A DNA stretch of 64,000 nucleotides from Bradyrhizobium sp. AUGA SZCCT0176 (GTDB taxonomy: Bacteria > Pseudomonadota > Alphaproteobacteria > Rhizobiales > Xanthobacteraceae): positions 124,001 to 188,000 of the forward strand of contig NZ_JAFCMB010000003.1 of assembly GCF_018130145.1 (NCBI RefSeq), in the 5' to 3' direction. The position numbers and the translations under genes are program-made. The notes below the pieces were generated by a model. That model did no database searches and had not been told where the DNA came from. It saw only the letters and a program-made list of their open reading frames with translations. Below are positions 44,357 through 52,436 of this stretch, one piece after another (the first letter of the stretch is position 1; each line of letters starts with the position of its first letter).

Positions 44357-46054
44357 TCAGGTCCAGTACCATTCGCGGATGTTCCAGCAGTTGGACGAAG
44401 CGTTGATGTTGTGCCGGAAGCCTTGCAATCCGTCCTTGACGCCCTCGGTGATGGTGCCCTGGAACAGCGGCAGCACCGCGAGGTCGTTGCGGATCAGCTT
44501 CTGAAGGTCGCCATAGATCGCCTTGCGCTTTGCAAGATCGAACTGCTTGGCACCCTCGGCGAGCAGCCGGTCGGCCTCCGGGCTCTGGTATTGATAGGTG
44601 TTGAAGCCGCGTCCGCCTTTGGCCGGAATGGCGCCCGAGCCGAAGCGCGGCGTCACGTCCGGATCGCTGCCCAGCATGAAGTTCACCGACACCAGGACCG
44701 AGTTGAACTTCGACTGCTGCCAGAACTCGCCCCAGATGACCGCAGCCGGCATGTTGTTTACGCGCATCGCAGCGCCGATCGCGCGCCAGTCCTGAATCAG
44801 CAGTTGCTGGGTTTGTTCGCGCACGGCGTTGCCGGACGTGGTCGAATTGGTGAATTCGAGCTTGACGCCGCCCTTCTCGCGGATGCCGCCTGCGCCGCGG
44901 ACCCATCCCGCCGCATCGAGCAGCGCATTTGCCTTCGCCGGATCGTAGCTGTGCTGCGGCAGGCCCTGCTGGAACGACCAGGCCTGTTGCGGCACAAAAC
45001 TCTCGGTCTGCGTCGGCAAGCCGTAATTGAGTGCGTCGATGATCGCCTTCTTGTTGATCGCGAGATAAAGCGCCTCGCGCACCGTGCGGTCGGTGAACGG
45101 ACCGAAATCCAGGTTCGGCGCGACATGCTCCACCGAGGCCGTCGACGACACGAAAATCTTGCGGCCACGCAGCGTTTTCGCCTCTTGCACGAAGTTCGGC
45201 AGGATTCCCTGCAAGCCCGTGTAATCGACCTGGCCGGTGCGGAACTGGGTGTACAGGACGGTCAGGTCCGGGATGTATTTGAAGACGACGCGCTCCAGAT
45301 AAGGCCCTTTGCCATGGTAGCCGGTGTGGGCGTGCAACAGAATGTGGTCGCCAGGCACGCGTTCGCCCCAACGGAACGGTCCGGTCCCGACCGGCGCATT
45401 GTGGAACGGCGAGCTGTTCGGATCCGACACCTTCTCCAGAATGTGTTTGGGCACCATGCAGGTCAGCGACAGGATCGACATATAGGGCGAATACGGCGCC
45501 TCCATGCGCCAATGAACCTCGTCGGGCGCGACGACCTTGATGTCCTTGACCAGGTTATGGCCGACGCGGTTGCGCGCGCGGAAATCCGTGTTGTTGATCA
45601 GCTCAAGGGAGAACTTGACGTCATCAGCCGTAAACGCCGTGCCATCATGCCACTTGGCGTTACTGCGCAGCTTGATCTTCCAGGTCAGACCGTCGGCCGA
45701 CAGCCCGCCGTTCTCGATGGTGGGGACTTCGCGGGCCAGGTCAGGAACGAAGTTGCCATCAGGATCGATGAACCACAGCGGCGAGAAGACTTGCCACCAA
45801 ACGCCCTGATCGACCTCGATACCGGGCATCAGGGGATGAAAGACGGTCGGCTCCTGCGACAGGGCCGCGATCACCTGCCCGCGTGGCTTGGCGGGCGGAT
45901 TGCCTGGACGTTCCGTCTGCGCAAATGCCGAGGCCGTAGCACTCAGTCCCGCTGCAGCGCTCGCGCCAAGCAGCATGAACTGTCGGCGGTTCGGTATGCC
46001 GAAGGCCGAGTTGCCCAATGCGGGAATGTCGAATTTGCCCGTTTCGTCCGCCAT
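44357..46054 (-). CDS. ABC transporter substrate-binding protein, family 5 (DppA/OppA-type)
   Basis: The protein has 565 residues from ATG 46054 (MADETGKFDIPAL); a start at 46081 would add nine. The export signal is of twin-arginine style, NRRQFMLLGASAAAGLSATASAFA, so the protein may be folded before export. The mature chain has the SBP_bac_5 pattern: LVKDIKVVAPDEVHWRMEAPYSPY, NAPVGTGPFRWGERVPGDHILLHAHTGYHGKGPYLERVVFKYI, DRTVREALYLAINKKAI. First gene of the operon reading leftward to 38251. The ligand is probably an amino-acid derivative or small peptide given the oxidase in the operon (inference). Confidence 0.93.
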   Translation of the reverse strand: MADETGKFDIPALGNSAFGIPNRRQFMLLGASAAAGLSATASAFAQTERPGNPPAKPRGQVIAALSQEPTVFHPLMPGIEVDQGVWWQVFSPLWFIDPDGNFVPDLAREVPTIENGGLSADGLTWKIKLRSNAKWHDGTAFTADDVKFSLELINNTDFRARNRVGHNLVKDIKVVAPDEVHWRMEAPYSPYMSILSLTCMVPKHILEKVSDPNSSPFHNAPVGTGPFRWGERVPGDHILLHAHTGYHGKGPYLERVVFKYIPDLTVLYTQFRTGQVDYTGLQGILPNFVQEAKTLRGRKIFVSSTASVEHVAPNLDFGPFTDRTVREALYLAINKKAIIDALNYGLPTQTESFVPQQAWSFQQGLPQHSYDPAKANALLDAAGWVRGAGGIREKGGVKLEFTNSTTSGNAVREQTQQLLIQDWRAIGAAMRVNNMPAAVIWGEFWQQSKFNSVLVSVNFMLGSDPDVTPRFGSGAIPAKGGRGFNTYQYQSPEADRLLAEGAKQFDLAKRKAIYGDLQKLIRNDLAVLPLFQGTITEGVKDGLQGFRHNINASSNCWNIREWYWT

Positions 46055-46290
46055 GACCGTCTCCGTTTTCGCGCGCGGCACCGATCCCCCGTGCCCGATC
46101 TCGAAAACCCGGCAACGCAGAGGTTAGCTGAGCTTTAGTACGTCTAATTATTTGCATCCAAATTTCATCATAGCTAAATAAACGAGTCAATCCTATTGAT
46201 GGTATGCTCCGATTATTCGATGCAATTGATCGCCGCTTGGGACGGTGGGTGAGAAACGGTGGGCTGCGAGACGATGCACGGGAGAGCGAC
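46055..46290. promoter_or_regulatory. Divergent promoter region between the Dpp-type operon and its regulator
   Basis: This stretch includes an AT-rich core (about 46130-46205) that contrasts with the surrounding GC content. GTTAGCTGAGC and CATAGCTAAATAAAC form an imperfect inverted pair (TTAGCT/AGCTAA) about 55 bp apart, a candidate operator for the XRE-cupin protein. Confidence 0.45.
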
Positions 46291-46917
46291 ATGGGCCGCG
46301 TGAGCGTTCCGAAGAACGCCCAGACGATCGAAAACGATGACGCGGTCGATCAGCGGCGGCTTGGCGAGACCGTACGGCTGCTGCGCCAGCGCGCAGGCTT
46401 CTCGATTCAGGACGTCGCCAAACGTACCGGCCTGTCCACCGGCATGATCAGCCAGCTCGAACGCGCGCTCGCCATGCCGTCCGTGCGCACGCTGCGTCTT
46501 CTCAGCATCGCTCTCGATGTGCCGATCTCCTATTTCTTCGGAGCAACCGACGCCGGCGAACCCCAGCGCTATATCGTGCGGAAGAATGATCGGCGGCTGC
46601 TTCGGCTCACCGCCAGCGGCGTCGTCAAGGAAGCGCTCACCCCTGCCGAGGAGGGTGAACTCGAACTCTATGAACTCACGCTCAACCCCGGCGGCTCGTC
46701 GGGCACCGACTTCTTCCAGCACACCGGTGAAAAGGCTGGCTACATATTGTCGGGCAGCCTGCGTCTGTGGCTCGACCACGAAGCCCATGTCCTGGAGGCG
46801 GGCGATAGTTTCCGCTTCCCGAGCATCGTGCCGCACATGTTCGACAATCCGACGCAGCAGGTAGCGCGCGTCATCTGGGTAACGACGCTGCGCCGAACCG
46901 ATCCGCCTGCCGGTTGA
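46291..46917 (+). CDS. XRE-family regulator with C-terminal cupin domain
   Basis: The protein has 208 residues from ATG 46291. The helix-turn-helix is at about 28-85 (LGETVRLLRQRAGFSIQDVAKRTGLSTGMISQLERALAMPSVRTLRLLSIALDVPISYFF). A cupin domain is at about 120-200 (FFQHTGEKAGYILSGSLRLWLDHEAHVLEAGDSFRFPSIVPHMFDNP), with HTGEKAGYIL and PHMFDNP near the metal/ligand site. PuuR-like architecture; such proteins usually repress catabolic operons for amines or amino acids and bind a small ligand in the cupin. It is divergent from the Dpp-type operon, its likely target. Confidence 0.92.
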   Translation: MGRVSVPKNAQTIENDDAVDQRRLGETVRLLRQRAGFSIQDVAKRTGLSTGMISQLERALAMPSVRTLRLLSIALDVPISYFFGATDAGEPQRYIVRKNDRRLLRLTASGVVKEALTPAEEGELELYELTLNPGGSSGTDFFQHTGEKAGYILSGSLRLWLDHEAHVLEAGDSFRFPSIVPHMFDNPTQQVARVIWVTTLRRTDPPAG

Positions 46918-47030
46918 AGTTCGGTGCGGCCGCTTACGTCGCGCGGTCCGCGACGCCTCACGCGATTTTGCGCAAAATGGAAAACCAGCATGGCGTGGCG
47001 AGCTGCTGATGCGGCCTGTGATCAGCGGCA

Positions 47031-47078
47031 TGGCGCTCCCTAGGGGAATCGAACCCCTGTTTCAGCCTTGAGAGGGCT
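47031..47078 (-). tRNA. 3' remnant of tRNA-Glu(CTC), attachment-site half
   Basis: Read on the minus strand, this holds an anticodon stem-loop (AGCC-CTCTCAA-GGCT, anticodon CTC), a short variable region, a T arm (CAGGGG-TTCGATT-CCCCT), the 3' acceptor strand AGGGAGC and GCCA. The 5' acceptor strand and D arm are absent: sequence upstream of the anticodon stem does not pair with the acceptor. It is therefore not a functional tRNA but the kind of 3' duplicate left at one end of an element integrated into a tRNA gene. An integrase lies 170 bp away. Confidence 0.82.
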
Positions 47079-47084
47079 AATACA

Positions 47085-47230
47085 TACAGCTCGCCGCGTT
47101 CGCTGGCGTTCGCCCACGTTCGTACAAGCCTCAGTAATCACTCGTTTAACTGGACACTGGCGTCCTTACGCGTTCGTGGGCGTTCGCTGGCGTTAGCGCA
47201 CGTCAACTGGACACTTACTGGATACGCGGC
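47085..47230. repeat. Repeat-rich att-proximal region
   Basis: Short motifs recur: CGTTCGCTGGCGTT (about 47098 and 47182), inverted forms CGCCCACGTTCG and CGTTCGTGGGCG, and direct copies of ACTGGACACT (about 47150 and 47208), followed by ACTGGATACG. Spaced direct and inverted repeats between an att remnant and an integrase gene are expected for integrase arm-type or excisionase sites. Confidence 0.6.
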
Positions 47231-47250
47231 TAGACTTGTTTGCAACCGCA

Positions 47251-48453
47251 ATGAGAGCAGCCGCCATGGTTAGACGTTTGAAAAGCGCAGCGCTGGATTC
47301 ACGCAATGCGCGCTTGGACCTAAAGCAGAGCAAGAAGCCGCGTTTCGAGTCGGTCGGACAGGGGTTGTCCGTGGGTTACCGCCGCACCAAGACAAACGGC
47401 ACGTGGATCTTCCGCAAGTCCGACGGCAAAGGGGGAATGAGTACGAAGGCAATCGGAGTTGCCGATGACTACGTCGAGGCCGACGGTGAGACGGTGTTGA
47501 GCTACTGGCAGGCAGTCGACAAAGTCAGAGAGTTGGGGAGACCCAGCGGCTCAGCGCCCGGCTCGATCACCGTCAAGGAAGCGTTCGACAACTATCTTCC
47601 GACCTTGGAAGCAAAGAACGCACGCAGCGCGCATACCACCAAGGGTCGCGTCAACAAGCATATCCTCCCGCGTTTGGGCACGTTCAGGGTAGTGGATCTC
47701 ACGAAAACCCAACTGGACGGCTGGAAGGCGTCGCTCGTGAAGAAATCGGACGACAAGGAAGCCGTCCGAAAATCGAAGGACTCGGCCAATCGGGTTCTCA
47801 GCATGCTGAAGGCGTTTCTCAATCATGCCTGCGATGACGAGGCCAACGCGATTCCCAGCGATCAGGCGTGGCGCAAAGTGAAGCCATTCAAAGACGTCGC
47901 CCGTCCCCGGGAAGTCCGATTTTCCCCGCCTCAGGCTCAGAAACTGATCAATACGATCGAGGATGCCAAATTCGCCAGACTGGTCGAAGGCGGATATGCA
48001 ACAGGCGGTCGCTACGAAGAGTTGACCGGCGCGAAAGTCGCGCACTTCGACGGGGCCGGCGGGTTTCTGACCGTTTCGGGTAAAACCGGATCGCGCCCCA
48101 TCATCCTCCAGACGAGTGCCGTAAAGATGTTTTCCCACATCACTGCCGGTCGTCCTGCCGATGCATTCATCTTCGAAAAGAAGGACGGAGCGCGATGGAA
48201 ACCGTCCGATCAAGTCCGCCCCATGAAGAAGGCCATCCAAAAGGCGAAGCTCGATCCGAAGGGCTGTTTTTATGCGCTCAGGCACGCATATATCTCGGAG
48301 GCCATCGAAGAAAACGTTCCGCTCACCATTATCGCCGACAATTGCGGAACCAGCGTCAGGATGATTGAGCAAACATACGCGAAGGTTCTGTCCGAAAAGA
48401 AACGCAAGTATATCGAGCAAGGCGCTCCCAAGCTGCAATCCCAGGGCTTCTAA
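47251..48453 (+). CDS. Tyrosine recombinase/integrase of an integrated element
   Basis: The protein has 400 residues from ATG 47251 (47266 is also possible). Arm/SAM-like domain at about 107-205 (TVKEAFDNYLPTLEAKNARSAHTTKGRVNKHILPRLG) and catalytic domain at about 220-385. Catalytic residues: Arg254 (ATGGRYEELTGAKV), Lys278 (VSGKTGSRPI), Arg344 (FYALRHAYISEAI, with Tyr341 where His is usual), a divergent second-His region (ADNCGTSV), and nucleophile Tyr376 (MIEQTYAK). It probably catalyses integration at the tRNA-Glu site. The downstream HTH gene starts 2 nt after its stop, so the two are co-expressed. Confidence 0.9.
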   Translation: MRAAAMVRRLKSAALDSRNARLDLKQSKKPRFESVGQGLSVGYRRTKTNGTWIFRKSDGKGGMSTKAIGVADDYVEADGETVLSYWQAVDKVRELGRPSGSAPGSITVKEAFDNYLPTLEAKNARSAHTTKGRVNKHILPRLGTFRVVDLTKTQLDGWKASLVKKSDDKEAVRKSKDSANRVLSMLKAFLNHACDDEANAIPSDQAWRKVKPFKDVARPREVRFSPPQAQKLINTIEDAKFARLVEGGYATGGRYEELTGAKVAHFDGAGGFLTVSGKTGSRPIILQTSAVKMFSHITAGRPADAFIFEKKDGARWKPSDQVRPMKKAIQKAKLDPKGCFYALRHAYISEAIEENVPLTIIADNCGTSVRMIEQTYAKVLSEKKRKYIEQGAPKLQSQGF

Positions 48454-48454
48454 T

Positions 48455-49159
48455 ATGGACGAAATAGAAAAAGCACCGAACATGATCCCGCAGGGGGCGA
48501 TCCGGCTGAGCGAGGCGTTTGAGGACTTGTATCGGCATCTTACCCCGGACTGGAGAGACCTGGCGGAGCGAAGCGTTCAATGGGAGGAAATACCTCCCGA
48601 TCCGCAAGAGGAATCCTCTTTGGAAAATCCTTATCCAGCCGTGGTCGTAGCGGCCGATCGCGCGGAGAGCATTTTTCGATGGGCTCTCAGGGACGGCGAT
48701 TTACGTGCATACATTCACAACATTCAAACCGGCGTTGACCTCGAGCTCGATCCTCGAGAGTGGGCAAAATCCGGAGAGCAAGTGGGAATCAATTTCGACT
48801 ACACCGGTTCGCAAATGCCTGGTCCAGACTGTTCGCTCAATGGAATGCGGCAACCCGTCTTCCTCCTGCGAGAGGCCTTCGAGCGGTGGATGGCGCAAAC
48901 GGTGGGTGCCGGGTCACTCGATTCACCTGGAACGCTCGGCCGGCTCAGCCGGGATGATACGGGCAGGGTATTAGCGACCCGTGCGTTCTCTGTCGAAGAC
49001 GTGATGGAGCGGACCGGCTTGTCTAAGACCAAATTCTACGAGGAAAAAGATCGCGGCAGACTGCGCGCAAGAAAATGTGGTACCCGCACGTTGATTTTGG
49101 AAACAGACCTAGACGAATTTCTCAATAACCTTGAAGAAGCTCCCACTGGGTCAAGCTGA
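48455..49159 (+). CDS. Excisionase-like HTH protein with an N-terminal domain of unknown function
   Basis: The 234-residue protein starts at ATG 48455. The C-terminal about 60 residues form a MerR/excisionase-type winged helix (AFSVEDVMERTGLSKTKFYEEKDRGRLRARKCGTRTLILETDLDEFLNNL). The N-terminal about 165 residues (RLSEAFEDLYRHLTPDWRDLAERSVQWEEI, then AAD-RAESIFRWALRDGDLRAYIHNIQTG and QPVFLLREAFERWMA) are typical of small cargo proteins in rhizobial integrative elements. It could be the recombination directionality factor for the integrase or a regulator. I see no conjugation or phage gene beyond it. Confidence 0.75.
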   Translation: MDEIEKAPNMIPQGAIRLSEAFEDLYRHLTPDWRDLAERSVQWEEIPPDPQEESSLENPYPAVVVAADRAESIFRWALRDGDLRAYIHNIQTGVDLELDPREWAKSGEQVGINFDYTGSQMPGPDCSLNGMRQPVFLLREAFERWMAQTVGAGSLDSPGTLGRLSRDDTGRVLATRAFSVEDVMERTGLSKTKFYEEKDRGRLRARKCGTRTLILETDLDEFLNNLEEAPTGSS

Positions 49160-49467
49160 TGACAACCCGTTAGGTAAGCTCAAAGCTCGCGTTGACTTGC
49201 GCGCCACTCGATCGTCCAAGTGCGCGCTATGTGGCGCTGAACGAAATGCCCCACAGCGGACAACAGAAATAAAGCGCGGTGATTGTCGGCGAAGGGTGGC
49301 AAAACCGGTCATGGGCCGACGCATACTCCGTTCTGCCCTCCTAAGGGACATCCCAGCGAGCGGCTGCTTTGCGCCAACAGCGGTCATTCGCTCATCGGAC
49401 GTTCTGGAACTTGCATGCACGCTAACTGATAAGGTCTCTACTCTTTCCTACTCAGTCCAGCAGCGGT
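49160..49467. other. Gene-poor stretch with degenerate intergenic repeat
   Basis: No supportable gene. The segment about 49290-49400 translates in a minus frame as MTAVGAKQPLAGMSLRRAER-like, the style of a common rhizobial dispersed intergenic repeat; this is from memory and not searched. It may mark the other, decayed boundary of the small element. Confidence 0.35.
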
Positions 49468-49854
49468 TCACGGTTTCGGCTCGAACCGCATGGACTTGAC
49501 GATGCGGTCCCTGACGGGGCCGGCGAGATCGACCTTGACGGCCCAGTCGCCGTGCATCTCAAGCAGGATGCGCGCGCGGTAGGTCCCCGCCGCGCTGTCG
49601 GGAACGGCCTTGACCGGCTTGACGTTGTGGGCCATCGGCATCGACGGCATATCGGCGCCGACCGTCACATCGACGCCGGTCAGCGCCGCCCCGCTTCGCT
49701 GGTCCGACAGCTTGATGGCGCAGTCGTATTCGAGCGACTTTGCGGTGGCCGCGCAACTCACCTCCGCCTTGGCCTTGACGCCGGCGGCCAGTCCGCTCCC
49801 GGACAAAACCATCGCGACGAGCAGCGAAAGCAGGAAACCCGGTACGGCGATCAT
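49468..49854 (-). CDS. FixH/YtkA-like secreted protein
   Basis: The 128-residue protein has a signal peptide (about 1-23, LLSLLVAMVLSGSGLAAG). One domain follows with two Cys (VSCAATAKSLEYDCAIKL) and the pattern LTGVDVTVGADMPSMPMAHNVKPVKA, AAGTYRARILLEMHGDWAVKVDLAGPVRDRIVKSMRF. The MPSMPMAH segment and MHGDWxVxV strand are typical of FixH/YtkA/CopC-like immunoglobulin-fold proteins, where Met/His can bind copper. It overlaps the upstream permease gene by four bases as the last gene of the Liv-type operon, which is unusual for this family. Confidence 0.78.
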   Translation of the reverse strand: MIAVPGFLLSLLVAMVLSGSGLAAGVKAKAEVSCAATAKSLEYDCAIKLSDQRSGAALTGVDVTVGADMPSMPMAHNVKPVKAVPDSAAGTYRARILLEMHGDWAVKVDLAGPVRDRIVKSMRFEPKP

Positions 49855-50792
49855 GACAGCTCCTTTCCGAGGACAGTGTCGTTTGCGGGCGAAGGCCGCG
49901 GCCGGCGGCGAACCGCGCGCCGGATCCGGTGCACCAGCTGCTCGTCAAGCAGCCCGCGCGGGCGGACGATCAGCAGCACCGCCACCAGACCGCCGAACAC
50001 GATCATGCGATAGCCGGCAAACCAGCGCGTCGACTCCAGCAGCCCGATATCGATGACGACGCCGAGCAGCGGCCCGAACGCGGTGCCGAGGCCGCCGATC
50101 AGGCCATAGGCAAGGCTGTGCACGCCGAGCATCACGTCGAAGATGGCGGGCTCGACATAGGTGGTGAGATGCGCATAGAGCCCGCCGCCGAGACCGGCGA
50201 TGGTGCCGGCAAGGCAGGCCGCCGTCAGCTTGACCGGGACCACCGCGACGCCCTGCGTGGCGGCGAGCAGATCATCCTCCCCGATCATGCGAAAGGCGGT
50301 GCCAAGCCGCGATCGTTCGAGCAGAAAGAGGCCGAACAGGGTGGCGCCGAGCAGTCCGTAGATGATCAGCATGAACTCCGTCGCGCTGACGTCGTTCTCG
50401 AAGATGTAGCGGATATTGCGGAAACCCTCGATGCCATTTGGTCCGACCAGTTCGCCGTCGCGTACGATTTGATAGCGGAACAGTTCGAACAGAATCCGCA
50501 CGGCCTCCGCGAACGCCAGCGTGGCGATGGCAAACTGCAACCCGTGCAGCCGCAGCGTCGGCAGCCCGACCAGCAAGGCGGCGGCCGCACCCGTCGCAGC
50601 GCCCGCGCCGAGCCCGAGGGCGAACGGCAACTGCCACATCGCCGTGACGATGCCGGAGGTGTAGGCGCCGATGGCGAAGAAGGCCTGCTGGCCGAAGGAG
50701 ATTTCCCCGGTCAACAGCAGCAGATAGGCCGACAGCGCGACAAAGGAGATCACGCCGATGTTGGAGACGATGCCGATCAGGTGGTCGTCCAT
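49851..50792 (-). CDS. livM: Branched-chain amino acid-type ABC permease, LivM-like (second pair)
   Basis: The 313-residue membrane protein has the LivM pattern LTGEISFGQQAFFAIGAYTSGIVTAMWQLPFALGLGAGAATG, LHGLQFAIATLAFAEAVRILF, the cytoplasmic loop RSRLGTAFRMIGEDDLLAATQGVAVVPVKLTA and AYGLIGGLGTAFGPLLGVV. The usual GxRGLxD end is RPRGLLDEQLVHRIRR. It partners the LivH-like gene at 50777, overlapping it by 16 nt. Symbol denotes the family; the substrate is undetermined. Confidence 0.92.
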   Translation of the reverse strand: MDDHLIGIVSNIGVISFVALSAYLLLLTGEISFGQQAFFAIGAYTSGIVTAMWQLPFALGLGAGAATGAAAALLVGLPTLRLHGLQFAIATLAFAEAVRILFELFRYQIVRDGELVGPNGIEGFRNIRYIFENDVSATEFMLIIYGLLGATLFGLFLLERSRLGTAFRMIGEDDLLAATQGVAVVPVKLTAACLAGTIAGLGGGLYAHLTTYVEPAIFDVMLGVHSLAYGLIGGLGTAFGPLLGVVIDIGLLESTRWFAGYRMIVFGGLVAVLLIVRPRGLLDEQLVHRIRRAVRRRPRPSPANDTVLGKELS

Positions 50793-51691
50793 CGATCACC
50801 TCCGCGCTGGCCCATACCCCTGCGGACCGCCGTGGTGCCGAGGATGCCGCCCGGCCGCAGCACCAGCAGCACGAACAGAACGGCATAGGCGGCGAGATCG
50901 CGCACCTGCGGCCCAAACAGGTTCTGGCTGTGGGCCTCGATGACGCCGAGAGCGAGGCCGCCGACAATCGCCCCGGGAATCGAGCCGAGCCCGCCGATCA
51001 TCATGGCGATCAGCCCCTTCAGCGTCGCCCACATCCCGAGCATCGCGGTGACCTGCTGATTGGCCGACAGCACGAGAAAGCCGGCGACGCCGCCGATCGC
51101 CGACGCCAGCGCAAAAGCCTTGAGCATGGTGCGCTCGACATCGATCCCGGAAAGACTCGCCGCGAGGCTGTTTTCAACGATCGCGCGCAAGCCCAGACCA
51201 AACCGGGTGCGATACAGCAGCAGAGTGAGGGCAGCCGACATCGCAAGCATCGCGGCCAGCATGATGAGGTAGTCGGGGCGCACCACGAATGGACCCAGCG
51301 ACCAGAGTTCGCCGCCGGTCAGCGACGGGAACGGATAGCTGTGACGCGGCAGCATCAGCAGGCTCGCCTGCTCGAGCTGCATCCAGATCGCGAAGCTCGA
51401 AACCATCGAGGCAACGCCGGCGCCGACGCCGAGCGGCGCGAAACAGAGCCGCTCGACATAGATTCCGGCCATCACCGAGCCTGCGACCGCGACGATCGCC
51501 ACGACATAGGTCGGCGGGCCGAACTTGATGTAGAGCAGCGTACCGAGATAGGCCCCGATCATGATCGAGGGGCCATAGCTCAGGTTGAGCCGACGCATGA
51601 CGCCGAAGATCAATGCGAAGCCGAGCGCCAGAAGCCCGTAGGAGGAACCAACCATCAGACCGTCCAGCGTGGTCTGGATGAAGGGGATCAT
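50777..51691 (-). CDS. livH: Branched-chain amino acid-type ABC permease, LivH-like (second pair)
   Basis: The 304-residue membrane protein has the LivH pattern TLDGLMVGSSYGLLALGFALIFGVMRRLNLSYGPSIMIGAYLG, the EAA-like loop RTRFGLGLRAIVENSLAASLSGIDVERTMLKAFALASAIGGVAG, and KGLIAMMIGGLGSIPGAIVGGLALGVIEA. It closes with RPGGILGTTAVRRG. It lies 16 nt after the LivF-like ATPase and supplies the second permease pair of the operon. Confidence 0.92.
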   Translation of the reverse strand: MIPFIQTTLDGLMVGSSYGLLALGFALIFGVMRRLNLSYGPSIMIGAYLGTLLYIKFGPPTYVVAIVAVAGSVMAGIYVERLCFAPLGVGAGVASMVSSFAIWMQLEQASLLMLPRHSYPFPSLTGGELWSLGPFVVRPDYLIMLAAMLAMSAALTLLLYRTRFGLGLRAIVENSLAASLSGIDVERTMLKAFALASAIGGVAGFLVLSANQQVTAMLGMWATLKGLIAMMIGGLGSIPGAIVGGLALGVIEAHSQNLFGPQVRDLAAYAVLFVLLVLRPGGILGTTAVRRGMGQRGGDRWTTT

Positions 51692-51707
51692 GCGCGCGCC
51701 GATCCGA

Positions 51708-52436
51708 TCAACCGGCCGAACGGCGCGTGCCGAGATAGGCGCGCTTGATGACTTCGTCCTCCGCCAGTTCGCCGGGATTTCCGGAGAATGTCACGCGGCC
51801 CTGTTCCATGAGATAGAAATGGTGCGCGACCTGCAGCGCCAGATGGGCGTTCTGCTCGACCAGGAAAATCGTCACGCCTTCCCGGTTCAGTTCGGCGATG
51901 ATGCCGAAGATCTCCTTGACGACAATGGGAGCGAGGCCGAGCGACGGCTCATCCATCAGCAGAAGCCGCGGACGCGACATCAGCGCGCGCGCCACCGCCA
52001 GCATCTGCTGCTCGCCGCCGGACAGCGTTCCGGCCAGCTGCTCGCGCCGCTCCTTCAGGCGCGGAAAGCGCGCATACATCCGCTCGATGTCGGCGGTGAC
52101 CTCACCGGAATCGTTGCGCTGGTAGGCGCCGGCCAGCAGGTTCTCGCGCACGCTCATCTGCGGGAACACCAGCCGGTTCTCCGGGACCAGCGCGACGCCG
52201 TTGCCGACGATGCGGGCCGGCGAAAGGCCGACAAGTTCGCTCCCCTCCAGCCTGATCGAGCCCTGGCGCGGCTTCAGGGCTCCGGCGATCGACATCATCA
52301 GCGTGGTCTTGCCGGCGCCGTTCGGCCCGAGCAGGCAAGTGATGCGGCCCTTGGCGGCGCTGAGCGAGACGCCCTTCAGCGCCTCGATCTTGCCGTAAGC
52401 CGTGACGACGTCGGCAATCTCGAGCATCGCCTCCAT
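51708..52436 (-). CDS. livF: Branched-chain amino acid-type ABC ATPase, LivF-like
   Basis: The 242-residue ATPase starts at ATG 52436 (MEAMLEIADVVTAYGKIEAL), sharing one base with the LivG-like stop. Walker A GPNGAGKTT, signature LSGGEQQMLAVARAL, Walker B LLLMDEPSLGLAP and the LivF-specific VPENRLVFPQMSVRENL are all present; the end is AYLGTRRSAG. Longer in-frame extensions upstream are antisense-like and rejected. It and the LivG-like protein are the only ATPases for two permease pairs. Confidence 0.94.
   Translation of the reverse strand: MEAMLEIADVVTAYGKIEALKGVSLSAAKGRITCLLGPNGAGKTTLMMSIAGALKPRQGSIRLEGSELVGLSPARIVGNGVALVPENRLVFPQMSVRENLLAGAYQRNDSGEVTADIERMYARFPRLKERREQLAGTLSGGEQQMLAVARALMSRPRLLLMDEPSLGLAPIVVKEIFGIIAELNREGVTIFLVEQNAHLALQVAHHFYLMEQGRVTFSGNPGELAEDEVIKRAYLGTRRSAG

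Noticed and set aside
44411..46138. 575-codon plus-strand frame over the Dpp-type binding protein
   Set aside because: The minus strand carries a complete family-5 binding protein with export signal; this frame lacks any family pattern.
47031..47110. Functional tRNA-Glu gene
   Set aside because: The 5' acceptor strand and D arm are missing, so it is only a 3' remnant.
49131..49499. 122-codon plus-strand frame after the excisionase-like gene
   Set aside because: It overlaps the end of that gene in another frame, has no ribosome site, and part of it looks like a dispersed intergenic repeat.
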